Below, piece after piece: positions 27,612-36,071 of a DNA stretch of 64,000 nucleotides. The translations under genes and the position numbers were made by a program. This stretch comes from Nitrosomonas sp. (GTDB lineage: Bacteria; Pseudomonadota; Gammaproteobacteria; Burkholderiales; Nitrosomonadaceae): contig JADJES010000002.1 of the NCBI GenBank assembly GCA_016708955.1, positions 310,001 to 374,000 of the forward strand, in the 5' to 3' direction. The notes under the pieces are model-generated. The model saw nothing but the letters and a program-made list of their open reading frames with translations. It did no database searches and had not been told where the DNA came from. Each line of letters begins with the position of its first letter. The stretch's first letter is position 1.

Positions 27612-29563
27612 ATGATGGAAGAATCATCTTTACAAACACACAATATAATTCTCACCTTGCCGGATGGTTCATGCCAGGTATTTGACCGGTCTGTCAGCGT
27701 CGCCGAGGCGGTATCGGCCATTGATCCAAAATTAGTCAAATCGACTGTGGCCGGAAAAGTGAATGGCCGATTAGTCGATGCGTGTGACAAGATAACGCAC
27801 GACGCGCAATTTCAGATTATCACGCCCAAGGATACCGAGGTTTGGAAATCATTCGTCATTCGTGTGCGCATCTGGTGGGTCATGCCATCAAACAACTTTA
27901 TCCGGGTGCGAGAATGGTAATCGGACCAGTCATTGAAGATGGCTTTTATTATGACATCGCCTATGAACGCCCTTTTACGCAGGACGATCTGTCAGCCATT
28001 GAACAGCGCATGCGGAAACTTATCGCGCAAGACTACGATGTGGTCAAGAAAATGACACCGAGAGCGCAAGTGATCGATGTCTTCCGGGCGCGTGCTGAAG
28101 ATTATAAGCTCCGGTTAATCGAAGAAATGTTTGCCAAACAGTCCTTTAAGCTGTATCACTACCTGGAATATGTGGATATGTGCCGTGGTCCGCACGTACC
28201 CAATACGCGTTTTCTCAAGCATTTTAAACTGACAAAGCTTGCGGGTGCCTACTGGAGAGGTGACGCAAAAAACGCACAACTGCAACGCATCTACGGCACT
28301 GCATGGACTGATAAAGAGCAACTGGAAGCTTATCTGCAACGCATAGAGGAAGCGGAAAGACGCGATCATCGCAAACTTGGCCGAGAACTCGATTTGTTTC
28401 ATTTTCAGGATGATGCGCCCGGTGCGGTTTTCTGGCACCCACGCGGGTGGACACTATTCCAGCGGCTGGTGAGCTATATGCGGCATCGGCAAGATGAAGC
28501 CGGATATGTCGAGGTAAATACCCCGGATGTGATGGATCGTTCGCTTTGGGAGACTTCAGGTCACTGGACTAATTTTCAGCACCATATGTTTACCACCCAG
28601 ACTGAAGATGAGCGGATTTTTGCACTCAAACCCATGAATTGCCCAGGCGGCGTCCTATTATTCAAGCATGGATTGAAGAGTTACCGGGATTTGCCGATTC
28701 GCATGGCGGAATTTGGTAAAGTGCATCGTTACGAGCCCAGTGGTGCACTGCATGGATTGATGCGGGTTCGGCATTTTACGCAGGACGATGCCCATATCTT
28801 TTGTACTCCTGAACAAATGAACGCCGAGTGCATTGATGTGGTGCAGCTTGTACTCGACATCTATCGTCAATTTGGCTTTGACAGTATTGCAATCAAGTTA
28901 TCGACTCGCCCGCCCAATCGCATGGGCGACGATACCACTTGGGATCGGTTAGAAGACGCCTTGGTTCATGCGCTCAATGCGATGAGCTTGGAGTATGACA
29001 TCAATCCGGGTGAAGGCGCATTTTATGGCCCCAAACTGGAGTTTGTCTTGCGCGATGCCATCGGACGAGATTGGCAATGTGGCACGCTACAGGTCGACAT
29101 GAATCTGCCCGATCGTTTTGACATCGAATACATTGGCGAGGATGGTCAACGGCATCGGCCAGTTATGTTGCATCGCGCATTATTCGGCTCATTGGAACGT
29201 TTCATCGGCATCTTGCTAGAACACTATGCGGGGCGATTGCCTGGCTGGCTGGCTCCTGTGCAGGCCGCGGTTCTATCCATTACCGAGAAGCACAGTAGCT
29301 ACGCTGAAGAAGTTTTCAGAACATTACGCCGTGCAGGTATTCGCACCGAAATCGATATTCGCAACGAGAAAATCGGCTTCAAGATACGGGAGCACACGCT
29401 CGCACGCGTACCCTATTTGATTGTTGTAGGTAATAACGAAATGGCCAATAGCACGGTGGCCATTCGCGATCTCGGCGGTGCTCAGCTTGGTAGCTTAGAG
29501 CTAAGTGTTGCTGTGGATTTCTTGCGTGAACAATTAAAGTGTGAGCCACCCAAAGTAAATTGA
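27612..29563 (+). CDS. thrS: Threonyl-tRNA synthetase paralogue (one frameshift)
   Basis: N-terminal TGS domain (LPDGSCQVFDRSVSVAEAV) followed, after a lost G near 27836, by GLEIIRHSCAHL, the editing-domain HxxxH site, MCRGPHVPNT, and the class II core: PMNCPGG, the RYEPSGALHGLMRVRHFTQDDAHIFC block, HRALFGSLERF and the anticodon-binding domain. The catalytic zinc ligands (Cys in MNCPG, His in ALHGL, His in HRALFG) are all present. The joined length of ~650 aa is normal. ThrRS duplicates are known from zinc-limited regulons. The shift, a single base within GAGG(G)TTTGG, may be sequence error. Confidence 0.87.
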
Positions 29564-29565
29564 GC

Positions 29566-30945
29566 ATGCTAAGAAACAGCGATAATCAAGATCGATTGCG
29601 GCATCATCATGCGGATTTGCTGATTAAGGGCGGCATGGTTGCCACACCCAATGGATTGGAAATGACCGATGTGGCATGTCTGGATGGACAAATCGTCTCG
29701 ATGCATGCAACAGGTTGGATGGCGGACGATGTGATTCATGCAAAAGGTTTACATGTATTGCCCGGTGTCATAGATACACAAGTACATTTCCGCGAACCCG
29801 GTCTGGTCCATAAAGAAAACTTCGAAGCGGGTACTCGCGGCGCAGTTCTGGGTGGAATAACAACCATTTTTGAAATGCCCAATACTTCGCCTTTGACCAT
29901 TACCGGGGAGGATTTGCTGGGCAAACTGGAAATGGCTACCGGCAAGGGCTGGTGTGATTTTGCATTTTATATGGGCGGTTCTGACGCGAACGCAGAACGG
30001 CTGGCTGAATTAGAACTGCTGCCGGGGTGTGCAGGCATCAAAGTTTTTATGGGCAGCTCATTTGGTGACTTACTTGCGGAAGAAGACGAAGTTTTGAGCC
30101 GAATTCTTCGTCATGGTAAAAGACGTCTGGCCGTGCATGCCGAGGATGAGGCGCGGCTTCGCGAACGACGTGCAATCGTGGAAGCATCGGGTGATGTGCG
30201 CGATCACCCGGTCTGGCGAGATGAAATCAGTGCCTTGCGTGCTACGCAACGTATTGTCTCCATTGCGCAGGCTTGTGGCAGGCGATTACACGTGTTGCAC
30301 GTTTCAACAGCGGATGAAATGGCTTTCCTTGCACAGCACAAAGCAAGGGTGACTGTTGAAGTGTTGCCGCATCATCTCACCTTTTGCGCGCCCGAGTGTT
30401 ATGAGCGCTTGGGTACTCTGGCGCAGATGAACCCGCCGGTGCGTGACGCGCATCATCAAGCCGCCCTGTGGGAAGCCGTGCGCGATGGAACGGTGGATGT
30501 GCTTGGCAGCGATCACGCACCGCATACTTTGGCGGAAAAGGCCAAACCCTATCCGCAATCTCCCAGTGGCATGCCGGGCGTGCAAACGTTGCTGGCAGTG
30601 ATGCTGAATCATGTTAATCAGAGCAAACTTAGCCTGGAGCGTCTGATTGACTTGACCAGCGCCGGGCCGGCACGTGTTTTTGGAATTGAGAGCAAGGGAC
30701 GGCTGGCGTTAGGTTACGACGCAGATCTGGTGCTGGTGAATCTGAGTGCACGGCGCATCATCACCAACCAGAGCATGGCCAATGTGTCGGGCTGGACACC
30801 TTATGACGGAATGCAGGTTACCGGCTGGCCAATTGCAACGGTGCTGCGCGGACGTTGTGTCATGCGCGATGACGAAATGATTGGCCTGCCGTCAGGACGG
30901 GCGGTGCGCTTTCTTGAAGTACCGAGACTCGTAGTACGACAGTGA
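29566..30945 (+). CDS. pyrC: Dihydroorotase paralogue with altered metal-site motif
   Basis: A 459-residue amidohydrolase closest to class I dihydroorotase/allantoinase: LPGVIDTQVHFREPGL, MPNTSPLT, GIKVFMGSS (the carboxylated-lysine position), AVHAED, LHVLHVST, GSDHAPHT and MPGVQTLL. The first ligand motif HxHxR is QxHFR (Gln72, His74), so one zinc ligand is replaced. Start set at ATG 29566, three bases after the thrS stop; a TTG at 29560 is also possible. Duplicated dihydroorotases of this subtype are found in Zur-linked clusters and may replace the zinc enzyme of pyrimidine synthesis. Confidence 0.87.
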   Translation: MLRNSDNQDRLRHHHADLLIKGGMVATPNGLEMTDVACLDGQIVSMHATGWMADDVIHAKGLHVLPGVIDTQVHFREPGLVHKENFEAGTRGAVLGGITTIFEMPNTSPLTITGEDLLGKLEMATGKGWCDFAFYMGGSDANAERLAELELLPGCAGIKVFMGSSFGDLLAEEDEVLSRILRHGKRRLAVHAEDEARLRERRAIVEASGDVRDHPVWRDEISALRATQRIVSIAQACGRRLHVLHVSTADEMAFLAQHKARVTVEVLPHHLTFCAPECYERLGTLAQMNPPVRDAHHQAALWEAVRDGTVDVLGSDHAPHTLAEKAKPYPQSPSGMPGVQTLLAVMLNHVNQSKLSLERLIDLTSAGPARVFGIESKGRLALGYDADLVLVNLSARRIITNQSMANVSGWTPYDGMQVTGWPIATVLRGRCVMRDDEMIGLPSGRAVRFLEVPRLVVRQ

Positions 30946-30982
30946 ACAAATGACAAATTAATTGCATATGAGGTTTATAGAT

Positions 30983-31489
30983 ATGACGACTATTTCTTCT
31001 TCCGAGGATTCTACCGACACAGTATTTGCAAAGCGTGCCTCCATCGAACAAGTGGAGGAGGGAAGCGAACTGGCGCCGAAGTTTGATGCGCATGGCCTGA
31101 TCCCCTGCGTAACCACCGATGCCGATAGTGGCGAAGTCCTGATGCTGGGTTACATGAATCGTGAGGCATTACAGCGCACCATCGAGACTGGTGAGGCGCA
31201 TTATTGGAGCCGCTCACGTCAGCAACTTTGGCACAAAGGAGCGACCAGCGGTCTTGTTCAAAAAGTCAGTGAATTGAGGGTAGACGACGATCAGGATGCG
31301 GTCTGGTTGCGTGTCAAAGTGCAGGGTAGCGGCGCCAGTTGCCATGTGGGATACCGCTCCTGCTTTTACCGCAACGTTCCAGTAGGCGGGGCGCACCAGT
31401 CTCGCCGGCAACTCGTGTTTGTCGAATCCGGTAAAACATTCAACCCCAAGTCGGTTTACGGCGATGCACCCAACCCAACCGTTCTGTAA
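30983..31489 (+). CDS. hisI: Phosphoribosyl-AMP cyclohydrolase paralogue (HisI2)
   Basis: A 168-residue HisI protein: LIPCVTTDADSGEVLMLGYMNREAL, AHYWSRSRQQLWHKGATSG and SCHVGYRSCFYRN. In standard HisI the zinc site uses a Cys in DCDxDA plus the two in ACHTGxxSCF. Here the first is Asp (VDDDQDAVWL), leaving only two cysteines. It catalyses the third step of histidine synthesis. Start chosen at ATG 30983, preceded by GAGG. It has an N-terminal acidic extension of ~30 residues. It ends the run that began with the ZIP gene. Confidence 0.88.
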   Translation: MTTISSSEDSTDTVFAKRASIEQVEEGSELAPKFDAHGLIPCVTTDADSGEVLMLGYMNREALQRTIETGEAHYWSRSRQQLWHKGATSGLVQKVSELRVDDDQDAVWLRVKVQGSGASCHVGYRSCFYRNVPVGGAHQSRRQLVFVESGKTFNPKSVYGDAPNPTVL

Positions 31490-31527
31490 AGATGATAGGG
31501 TTAATAATATAATTAACTTGATTTATG

Positions 31528-31548
31528 ATATGTTATATCATAACATAT
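31528..31548. promoter_or_regulatory. Zur box upstream of the ZigA-type GTPase
   Basis: ATATGTTATATCATAACATAT is an almost perfect palindrome; its core ATGTTATATCATAACAT differs by one base from the proteobacterial Zur consensus with halves ATGTTATA and TATAACAT. It ends 27 bp before the GTPase start codon, a position that would block transcription. The best regulatory site seen in the window. Confidence 0.85.
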
Positions 31549-31575
31549 TTAACGGATAATCTGGAGCGCACTTTT

Positions 31576-32802
31576 ATGCCCGTATTAAATGAATTGAATA
31601 AACATCCACAACGGCTGCCAGTCACTGTACTTTCTGGTTTCCTGGGTGCAGGTAAAACGACTGTGCTAAATCACATTCTTAATAACCGGGAAGGAAAACG
31701 AGTTGCGGTCATCGTGAATGATATGAGTGAGATCAATATCGATGCATCAATTATTGAGCAGGAAATATCATTCAATCGATCCGAAGAAAAACTGATAGAA
31801 ATGAGCAATGGCTGCATCTGCTGCACTTTGCGTGAAGATCTGCTGATTGAAGTACGTAAACTTGCCGCCGAAGGAAAGTTTGATTATCTGGTGATTGAAT
31901 CAACAGGAATATCCGAGCCACTACCGATTGCAGAAACATTCACTTTTGCAGATGAAGAGGGTATCAGCTTATCCGATATTGCACGATTGGATACCATGGT
32001 GACGGTGGTTGATGCGGTCAATTTCCTTAAAGATTTTGAAGAAGCAAAAATGCTTCAGGAAACTGGAGAAAGCCTAGGGGAAGACGATGAGCGTAGCGTT
32101 GCCGATCTATTGACCGATCAAGTTGAATTTAGCGATGTGATCTTGATCAACAAGATCGATTTGATCACGCAGGAGGAGCTAACCCGCTTGCATGGTATTT
32201 TAAGTTGTCTCAATACGCAGGCGGAAATCATAGCGATTGAGAATGGTCAGGTTGATTTATCCAAGTTATTGAATACGCAAAAATTTAATTTTGAACAAGC
32301 TCAGCAAGCACCTGGCTGGCTGAAAGAGTTACGTGGAGAACATATTCCGGAGACGGAGGAATATGGAATCAGCAGCTTTGTGTACGCCGCAAGGAAACCA
32401 TTTCACCCGAAGAAATTCTATGATTTTCTACACCATGAATGGCCGACAGGTAGATTACTTCGCTCGAAAGGATATTTTTGGCTCGCAACCCGGCCAGATT
32501 ATGCAGGGCAGTGGAACCAGGCCGGTGGCATTGCAGGATACAGTTATAGCGGTATGTTTTGGAAAGCTGTGCCTAAAAAACAATGGCCTACCGATAAAGA
32601 CTATTTGGCATCTATTGCAGCGAAGTGGGTTGAACCATTTGGGGATAAGCGACAGGAATTGGTTTTTATTGGTCAGAATCTTAATCAACAAGCAGTTTGT
32701 CAATGGTTGGACGAATGTCTGTTGACCGATGCAGAGCTGCATGCTGGCAAGGAATACTGGAATACCTTGGAAGATCCTTTTCCTTCCTGGGATCCTGATT
32801 AA
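31576..32802 (+). CDS. zigA: ZigA/YciC-type COG0523 zinc GTPase 3
   Basis: Start at MPVLNELNKHPQRL; an upstream in-frame ATG lies in the Zur box. The 408-residue GTPase has P-loop GFLGAGKTT (21-29), VIVNDMSEINID, GCICC (79-83), ESTGISEP, NKID and the C-terminal block typical of the ZigA/YciC subgroup (RKPFHPKKFYDFL, RSKGYFWLATRP, QELVFIGQNL). In that group the protein helps cells survive zinc starvation by delivering zinc to selected enzymes. A near-consensus Zur box directly upstream and Zur two genes downstream make Zur control very likely. Confidence 0.93.
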   Translation: MPVLNELNKHPQRLPVTVLSGFLGAGKTTVLNHILNNREGKRVAVIVNDMSEINIDASIIEQEISFNRSEEKLIEMSNGCICCTLREDLLIEVRKLAAEGKFDYLVIESTGISEPLPIAETFTFADEEGISLSDIARLDTMVTVVDAVNFLKDFEEAKMLQETGESLGEDDERSVADLLTDQVEFSDVILINKIDLITQEELTRLHGILSCLNTQAEIIAIENGQVDLSKLLNTQKFNFEQAQQAPGWLKELRGEHIPETEEYGISSFVYAARKPFHPKKFYDFLHHEWPTGRLLRSKGYFWLATRPDYAGQWNQAGGIAGYSYSGMFWKAVPKKQWPTDKDYLASIAAKWVEPFGDKRQELVFIGQNLNQQAVCQWLDECLLTDAELHAGKEYWNTLEDPFPSWDPD

Positions 32803-32803
32803 T

Positions 32804-33457
32804 ATGCAAACATATCCGGCGACTGATCATTTACTCAATCAAGTGACGTCTGCGCAAAGCACCTATGTTACCGGTTGTGCACCTGAAGTACTGGCGCAAA
32901 TTTATGATATGCAGATCAATATGTGCATTTTGCAACGTTCTATTGCGCCTGACGTTAGAATGTATGCGGCGTTTTTGCAGCAAGAATATGTCGATTACCA
33001 GTTGATACGGCGGGTCAATATTCCGAGCGTGGTTGATGTGTTAATGGGATCATTGCCTGCGCATTCAATGCGCGTTAGCTTTATCGAAGATGTTGCAATG
33101 GCGGTTGATATGTTTTCCTGTCTTTTCGATCTTGATCATGCGGGCTTACGGTTGCTGGTGTTAAATAAAACCATGTGTCCACGTTTTCATGCGGATAAAG
33201 TGCCGTGCCGTTTGGTGACGACCTATGCGGGCAAAGGAACAGAATGGCTAGACAGAGAAGGAATAGATCGTTCAGCGCTAGGAACCAGCGAGGAACCAAT
33301 TGTTGAGCACGATCTCATCCAACATTTAAGCGAAGGGGATATTGCCTTGCTCAAAGGGGACGGATGGGAAGGAAATGAAGGGTCTGGCGTTATTCATCGT
33401 TCACCGTCTCTTAATGACAATGAAACGCGGTTACTGCTTACGCTCGATTTTGTTTGA
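32804..33457 (+). CDS. DUF1826 protein
   Basis: A 217-residue protein beginning MQTYPATDHLLNQ, one base after the GTPase stop. It matches DUF1826: LRLLVLNKTMCPRFHADKVPCRLVTTYAGKGTEWL, then PIVEHDLIQHLSEGDIALLKGDGW, GVIHRSP and a LLTLDFV end. The conserved His-x-Asp and Cys in PRFHADKVPC look like metal ligands of a double-stranded beta-helix-type enzyme, but no reaction is known. DUF1826 genes are often next to COG0523 GTPases and zinc regulators, as here, so a zinc-economy function is probable. Confidence 0.88.
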   Translation: MQTYPATDHLLNQVTSAQSTYVTGCAPEVLAQIYDMQINMCILQRSIAPDVRMYAAFLQQEYVDYQLIRRVNIPSVVDVLMGSLPAHSMRVSFIEDVAMAVDMFSCLFDLDHAGLRLLVLNKTMCPRFHADKVPCRLVTTYAGKGTEWLDREGIDRSALGTSEEPIVEHDLIQHLSEGDIALLKGDGWEGNEGSGVIHRSPSLNDNETRLLLTLDFV

Positions 33458-33584
33458 ATTTTGACTATTGTGTAATGAATCTATCCATACTAAAGTGCAT
33501 CTCTGTTATAGACGCGCAATTGCAATTTATAATCTTGTAGCAAATTTTCTTACATGCTTACTATGTCACTGGAAGCCAATTAGA

Positions 33585-34061
33585 ATGCCAACTGATATTG
33601 ATCAGATCCTTAAGAAATCACAAGAAGCTTGCGCGTTGACGGGGGCTAAATTAACCAGTAAGCGAAAGAATGTGCTTACAGTGCTGTTGACCGCATCGAC
33701 TCCGCTTTCTGCCTATGAAGTTGTCGAGAAATACAAAAACCAGTTTAATGAAGCACTGCCGGTCATGTCCGTCTATCGCATGCTGGATTTCCTGATTCAG
33801 GAAAAACTGGTTCACAAACTTGAAACAGCCGGTCAGTACATGATTTGCGCTCATATTACCTGCGATCACCCGCATGAAATGCCACAGTTTCTGATTTGCG
33901 ACCGTTGTCATGCAGTGAAAGAAATTGGTATCAAAAAACAGATTATGTCAGAGCTGGAGCGCGATATTCAAAGTACAGGCTTCGCATTAAATAAAAAACA
34001 ATTGGAATTGCATGGATTTTGTGAGCACTGTCAGAATAAACCTAGCCCGGATATTGCATGA
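33585..34061 (+). CDS. zur: Zinc uptake regulator Zur (Fur family)
   Basis: A 158-residue Fur-family repressor. The start at MPTDIDQILKKSQEAC gives the normal length; the frame extends upstream without family similarity. Winged helix: LTSKRKNVLTVLLTASTPLSAYEVV and PVMSVYRMLDFLIQEKLVHKLE. Structural-zinc cysteines are C105/C108 (ICDRC) and C146/C149 (FCEHC); HDHPHEMPQF-like TCDHPHEMPQ holds the sensory site. Zur binds boxes of the ATGTTATAnTATAACAT type when loaded with zinc, like those at 31528 and 20335. It ends the ZigA-DUF1826-zur run and is thus probably autoregulated. Confidence 0.92.
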   Translation: MPTDIDQILKKSQEACALTGAKLTSKRKNVLTVLLTASTPLSAYEVVEKYKNQFNEALPVMSVYRMLDFLIQEKLVHKLETAGQYMICAHITCDHPHEMPQFLICDRCHAVKEIGIKKQIMSELERDIQSTGFALNKKQLELHGFCEHCQNKPSPDIA

Positions 34062-34114
34062 ATTGCATACGCCCTCACTTGTCTCTTGATTCCACAAGGA
34101 ATTTGTCTCAGTCA

Positions 34115-34134
34115 GGTGTATGAATAAATACACC
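34115..34134. other. Small inverted repeat after zur
   Basis: GGTGTAT and ATACACC pair around a six-base loop 54 bp downstream of the zur stop. There is no T-run, so a terminator role is weak; a protein-binding site is equally possible. Confidence 0.3.
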
Positions 34135-34248
34135 GCTTCTTCGAAAAATCCCTTGTGAAACCAATATCATGCGCGATCATCGTGCAAATTCATGCAATAT
34201 CCGGGCGGTGATGTATTTGCATTGGTAATTACACGCTTTTTTACACTT

Positions 34249-34491
34249 GTTATGAACTTAATATTTAAGTTTTGTTTTAATTGCTGTGTGTTTTTTTGTT
34301 CTTTAACGCAACATAGTTGCAAAATTATTGGTTGTAAACACTAACTCAAGGAGAAAATGAAATGGAAAGGTTATGAACTTAATATTTAAGTTTTGTTTTA
34401 ATTGCTGTGTGTTTTTTTTGTTCATTAACGCAACATAGTTGCAAAATTATTGGTCGTAAACTCTAACTCAAGGAGAAAATGAAATGGAAAG
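34249..34491. repeat. 121-bp tandem duplication of the PEP-CTERM gene leader
   Basis: Units 34249-34369 and 34370-34491 differ at a few bases only. Each contains an AT-rich promoter-like stretch, the palindrome GCAAC-ATA-GTTGC (34308-34320, 34430-34442), an AAGGAG ribosome-binding site and ATGAAATGGAAAG. The first unit thus carries a decoy start region whose frames end within 11 codons. Confidence 0.95.
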
Positions 34492-35374
34492 TAAAGAATT
34501 AATATTTGCAAAATCGATAGCGAAATGGTCAGGAATCATCGTAATAGGATTTTTATTTGTTCTATCAAACAGAGTAAGCGCACTGAATACGGAATTATTT
34601 ATTGGTGTAGATGAACGGACAAATATCACGAGCGGCGTTTATGCGGGATTGCCAAATCCCAATGAAGGGCGATTGACCTTTTTATTTGCTCATCCAAACG
34701 AAACTGATCCTAGTACTAGTCATTATCACAGTATCGGCGCCTATAGCTACTCCGGTCCTGCTGACAACCCCCTTATTAACTTAACCAATACCAATAACCG
34801 AATTCCTGAAACATTTTCCGGACAACCTGCTTTACCTTTGCTTCCTGGCTCAGGAGTGCACACAGGACATCTGGTCAGCCAACAGGTTCCGGGATTGGAA
34901 TATAGCAATTTGCAAATGCAATCCACGCAAAGTCTGAACGGATTTGGAGCGGGAACTGTTGAGGATTTCTTATTTCACAGCTCGGACGATCGTTGGTCTG
35001 GCGCCCTCGACAATGTCCTTGTCGGTTTAAAGTTAATCGGCATCACGAATGGATTGCAGGTTGCTGATGAACTTGGCAACACTATTTTGTCATCTCCAAA
35101 TGACATCTACACATTGGGAGCAGGAAATAGTCTTTCATTTACGCCAACATTTTTCACGTTAGGGAATGCACTCTCAGGTGTTTATTCTGCATCATTCGGA
35201 TTGGTCGATTTGAATGGTGGAGCACTTGATTCGGGAATCTTCCATATTGATTTTCAAGTTTCTCCGGTTCCTGAGCCAACTACAGTTCTGATGCTACTTA
35301 TTGGCTTGATCGGAATTGCTGCTTCTCGCCGGGGAAAATTCTTAGTTTCATTCAACAGAAGTGCTCTTAATTAA
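34484..35374 (+). CDS. All3515-like Zur-regulated PEP-CTERM protein
   Basis: A 296-residue exported protein: signal segment (WSGIIVIGFLFVLSNRVSA), a histidine-bearing region (FLFAHPNETDPSTSHYHSIGAYSYSG, GVHTGHLV), NGLQVADELGNTI, a SGVYSASFGLVDLNGG block and a C-terminal PEP-CTERM sorting signal (PVPEPTTVLMLLIGLIGIA, then Arg-Arg). It resembles the all3515-type PEP-CTERM family reported as Zur-repressed. Start is the second ATG of ATGAAATGGAAAG, which gives the open frame. Following zur directly, it is likely a surface-anchored zinc-binding protein. No clear Zur box was found in its duplicated leader. Confidence 0.8.
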   Translation: MESKELIFAKSIAKWSGIIVIGFLFVLSNRVSALNTELFIGVDERTNITSGVYAGLPNPNEGRLTFLFAHPNETDPSTSHYHSIGAYSYSGPADNPLINLTNTNNRIPETFSGQPALPLLPGSGVHTGHLVSQQVPGLEYSNLQMQSTQSLNGFGAGTVEDFLFHSSDDRWSGALDNVLVGLKLIGITNGLQVADELGNTILSSPNDIYTLGAGNSLSFTPTFFTLGNALSGVYSASFGLVDLNGGALDSGIFHIDFQVSPVPEPTTVLMLLIGLIGIAASRRGKFLVSFNRSALN

Positions 35375-35379
35375 AAAAT

Positions 35380-35592
35380 ATGAGTGCTGTAATACCTGAA
35401 ACTTTTGAGGAGTGGAAGCGCTGCATCGAACATGATTGTGGCATCCAATTGACACGAACATATATCGAGCAACGTTTGATTATTCTGCGGGAACCACATC
35501 ATGATGAGACGCGCCGATTTATTCAGCTTTACGGTAAAAATCATTGGCAGCTGATTGTGGATTGTTTTGAACGTATGGAAAAGCAACCATAA
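35380..35592 (+). CDS. Small conserved-looking protein, 70 aa
   Basis: An intact frame 6 bp after the PEP-CTERM gene: MSAVIPETFEEWKRCIEHDCGIQLT...QLYGKNHWQLIVDCFERMEKQP. Aromatic-rich and helical, no signal peptide. I do not recognise the family. Its tight spacing with the zinc-related genes on either side suggests operon membership. The two cysteines and several histidines (CIEHDC, PHH) could bind metal, but this is speculation. Confidence 0.65.
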   Translation: MSAVIPETFEEWKRCIEHDCGIQLTRTYIEQRLIILREPHHDETRRFIQLYGKNHWQLIVDCFERMEKQP

Positions 35593-35610
35593 TGAACTTC
35601 ATTGAACATT

Positions 35611-36042
35611 ATGCTGGTTAGAAAAAGAAAGTCTGCCTCTCTCAAAGAAACAGCAAACTCAGTTGTGCCGCCTGGCGAATATATGTGTGCGGCACAACTG
35701 ACTTTCTTTCGCTGTAAATTAGAAGCTGAAAAACGAACAATACTTGAGAGAGCGCAAAATACTCTTGACAGCATGCAAAACAATGAGCCGAGGTCTGATC
35801 CGAACGATCGAGCAACCACAGAAGAGGAATATTTGCTCGAATTCAGAGTAAGAGATCGTGAGCGAAAATTGCTTAAAAAGATAGACGATGCGTTAATACG
35901 CATTGATGAGGGCACTTATGGCTGGTGTGCGGAAACAGGTGAACCCATCGGGATTCCTCGTCTTTTAGCAAGACCCACTGCGGCATTGTGTATTGAAGCT
36001 CAGGAGCGCCGCGAAATGAATAATTGGCTGTATGATGATTAA
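35611..36042 (+). CDS. dksA: DksA2-type transcription factor lacking two zinc-finger cysteines
   Basis: A 143-residue DksA family protein with the coiled-coil tip Asp residues (RSDPNDRAT), RVRDRERKLLKKIDDAL and the finger region GTYGWCAETGEPIGIPRL...RPTAALCIEAQE. The four zinc cysteines are reduced to two: CxxT (C106, T109) and CxxA (C127, A130). This is the pattern of the zinc-independent DksA2 of Pseudomonas aeruginosa, which replaces DksA in the stringent response under zinc limitation. Start at ATG 35611; an upstream TTG is unlikely. Context in the zinc island fits precisely. Confidence 0.9.
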   Translation: MLVRKRKSASLKETANSVVPPGEYMCAAQLTFFRCKLEAEKRTILERAQNTLDSMQNNEPRSDPNDRATTEEEYLLEFRVRDRERKLLKKIDDALIRIDEGTYGWCAETGEPIGIPRLLARPTAALCIEAQERREMNNWLYDD

Positions 36043-36071
36043 GAACGATATTGAAGCAGTGATAGAGGCGA

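Noticed and set aside
29560..29565. TTG start for the dihydroorotase paralogue overlapping the thrS stop
   Set aside because: ATG at 29566 is two codons later and more probable; the difference is trivial.
33468..33584. 39-residue N-terminal extension of Zur
   Set aside because: It has no Fur-family similarity and would make the protein atypically long; the start at 33585 gives the standard length.
34308..34442. GCAAC-ATA-GTTGC palindromes as Zur boxes for the PEP-CTERM gene
   Set aside because: They lack the TATA-flanked GTTATA half-sites; kept as a palindrome of unknown use.
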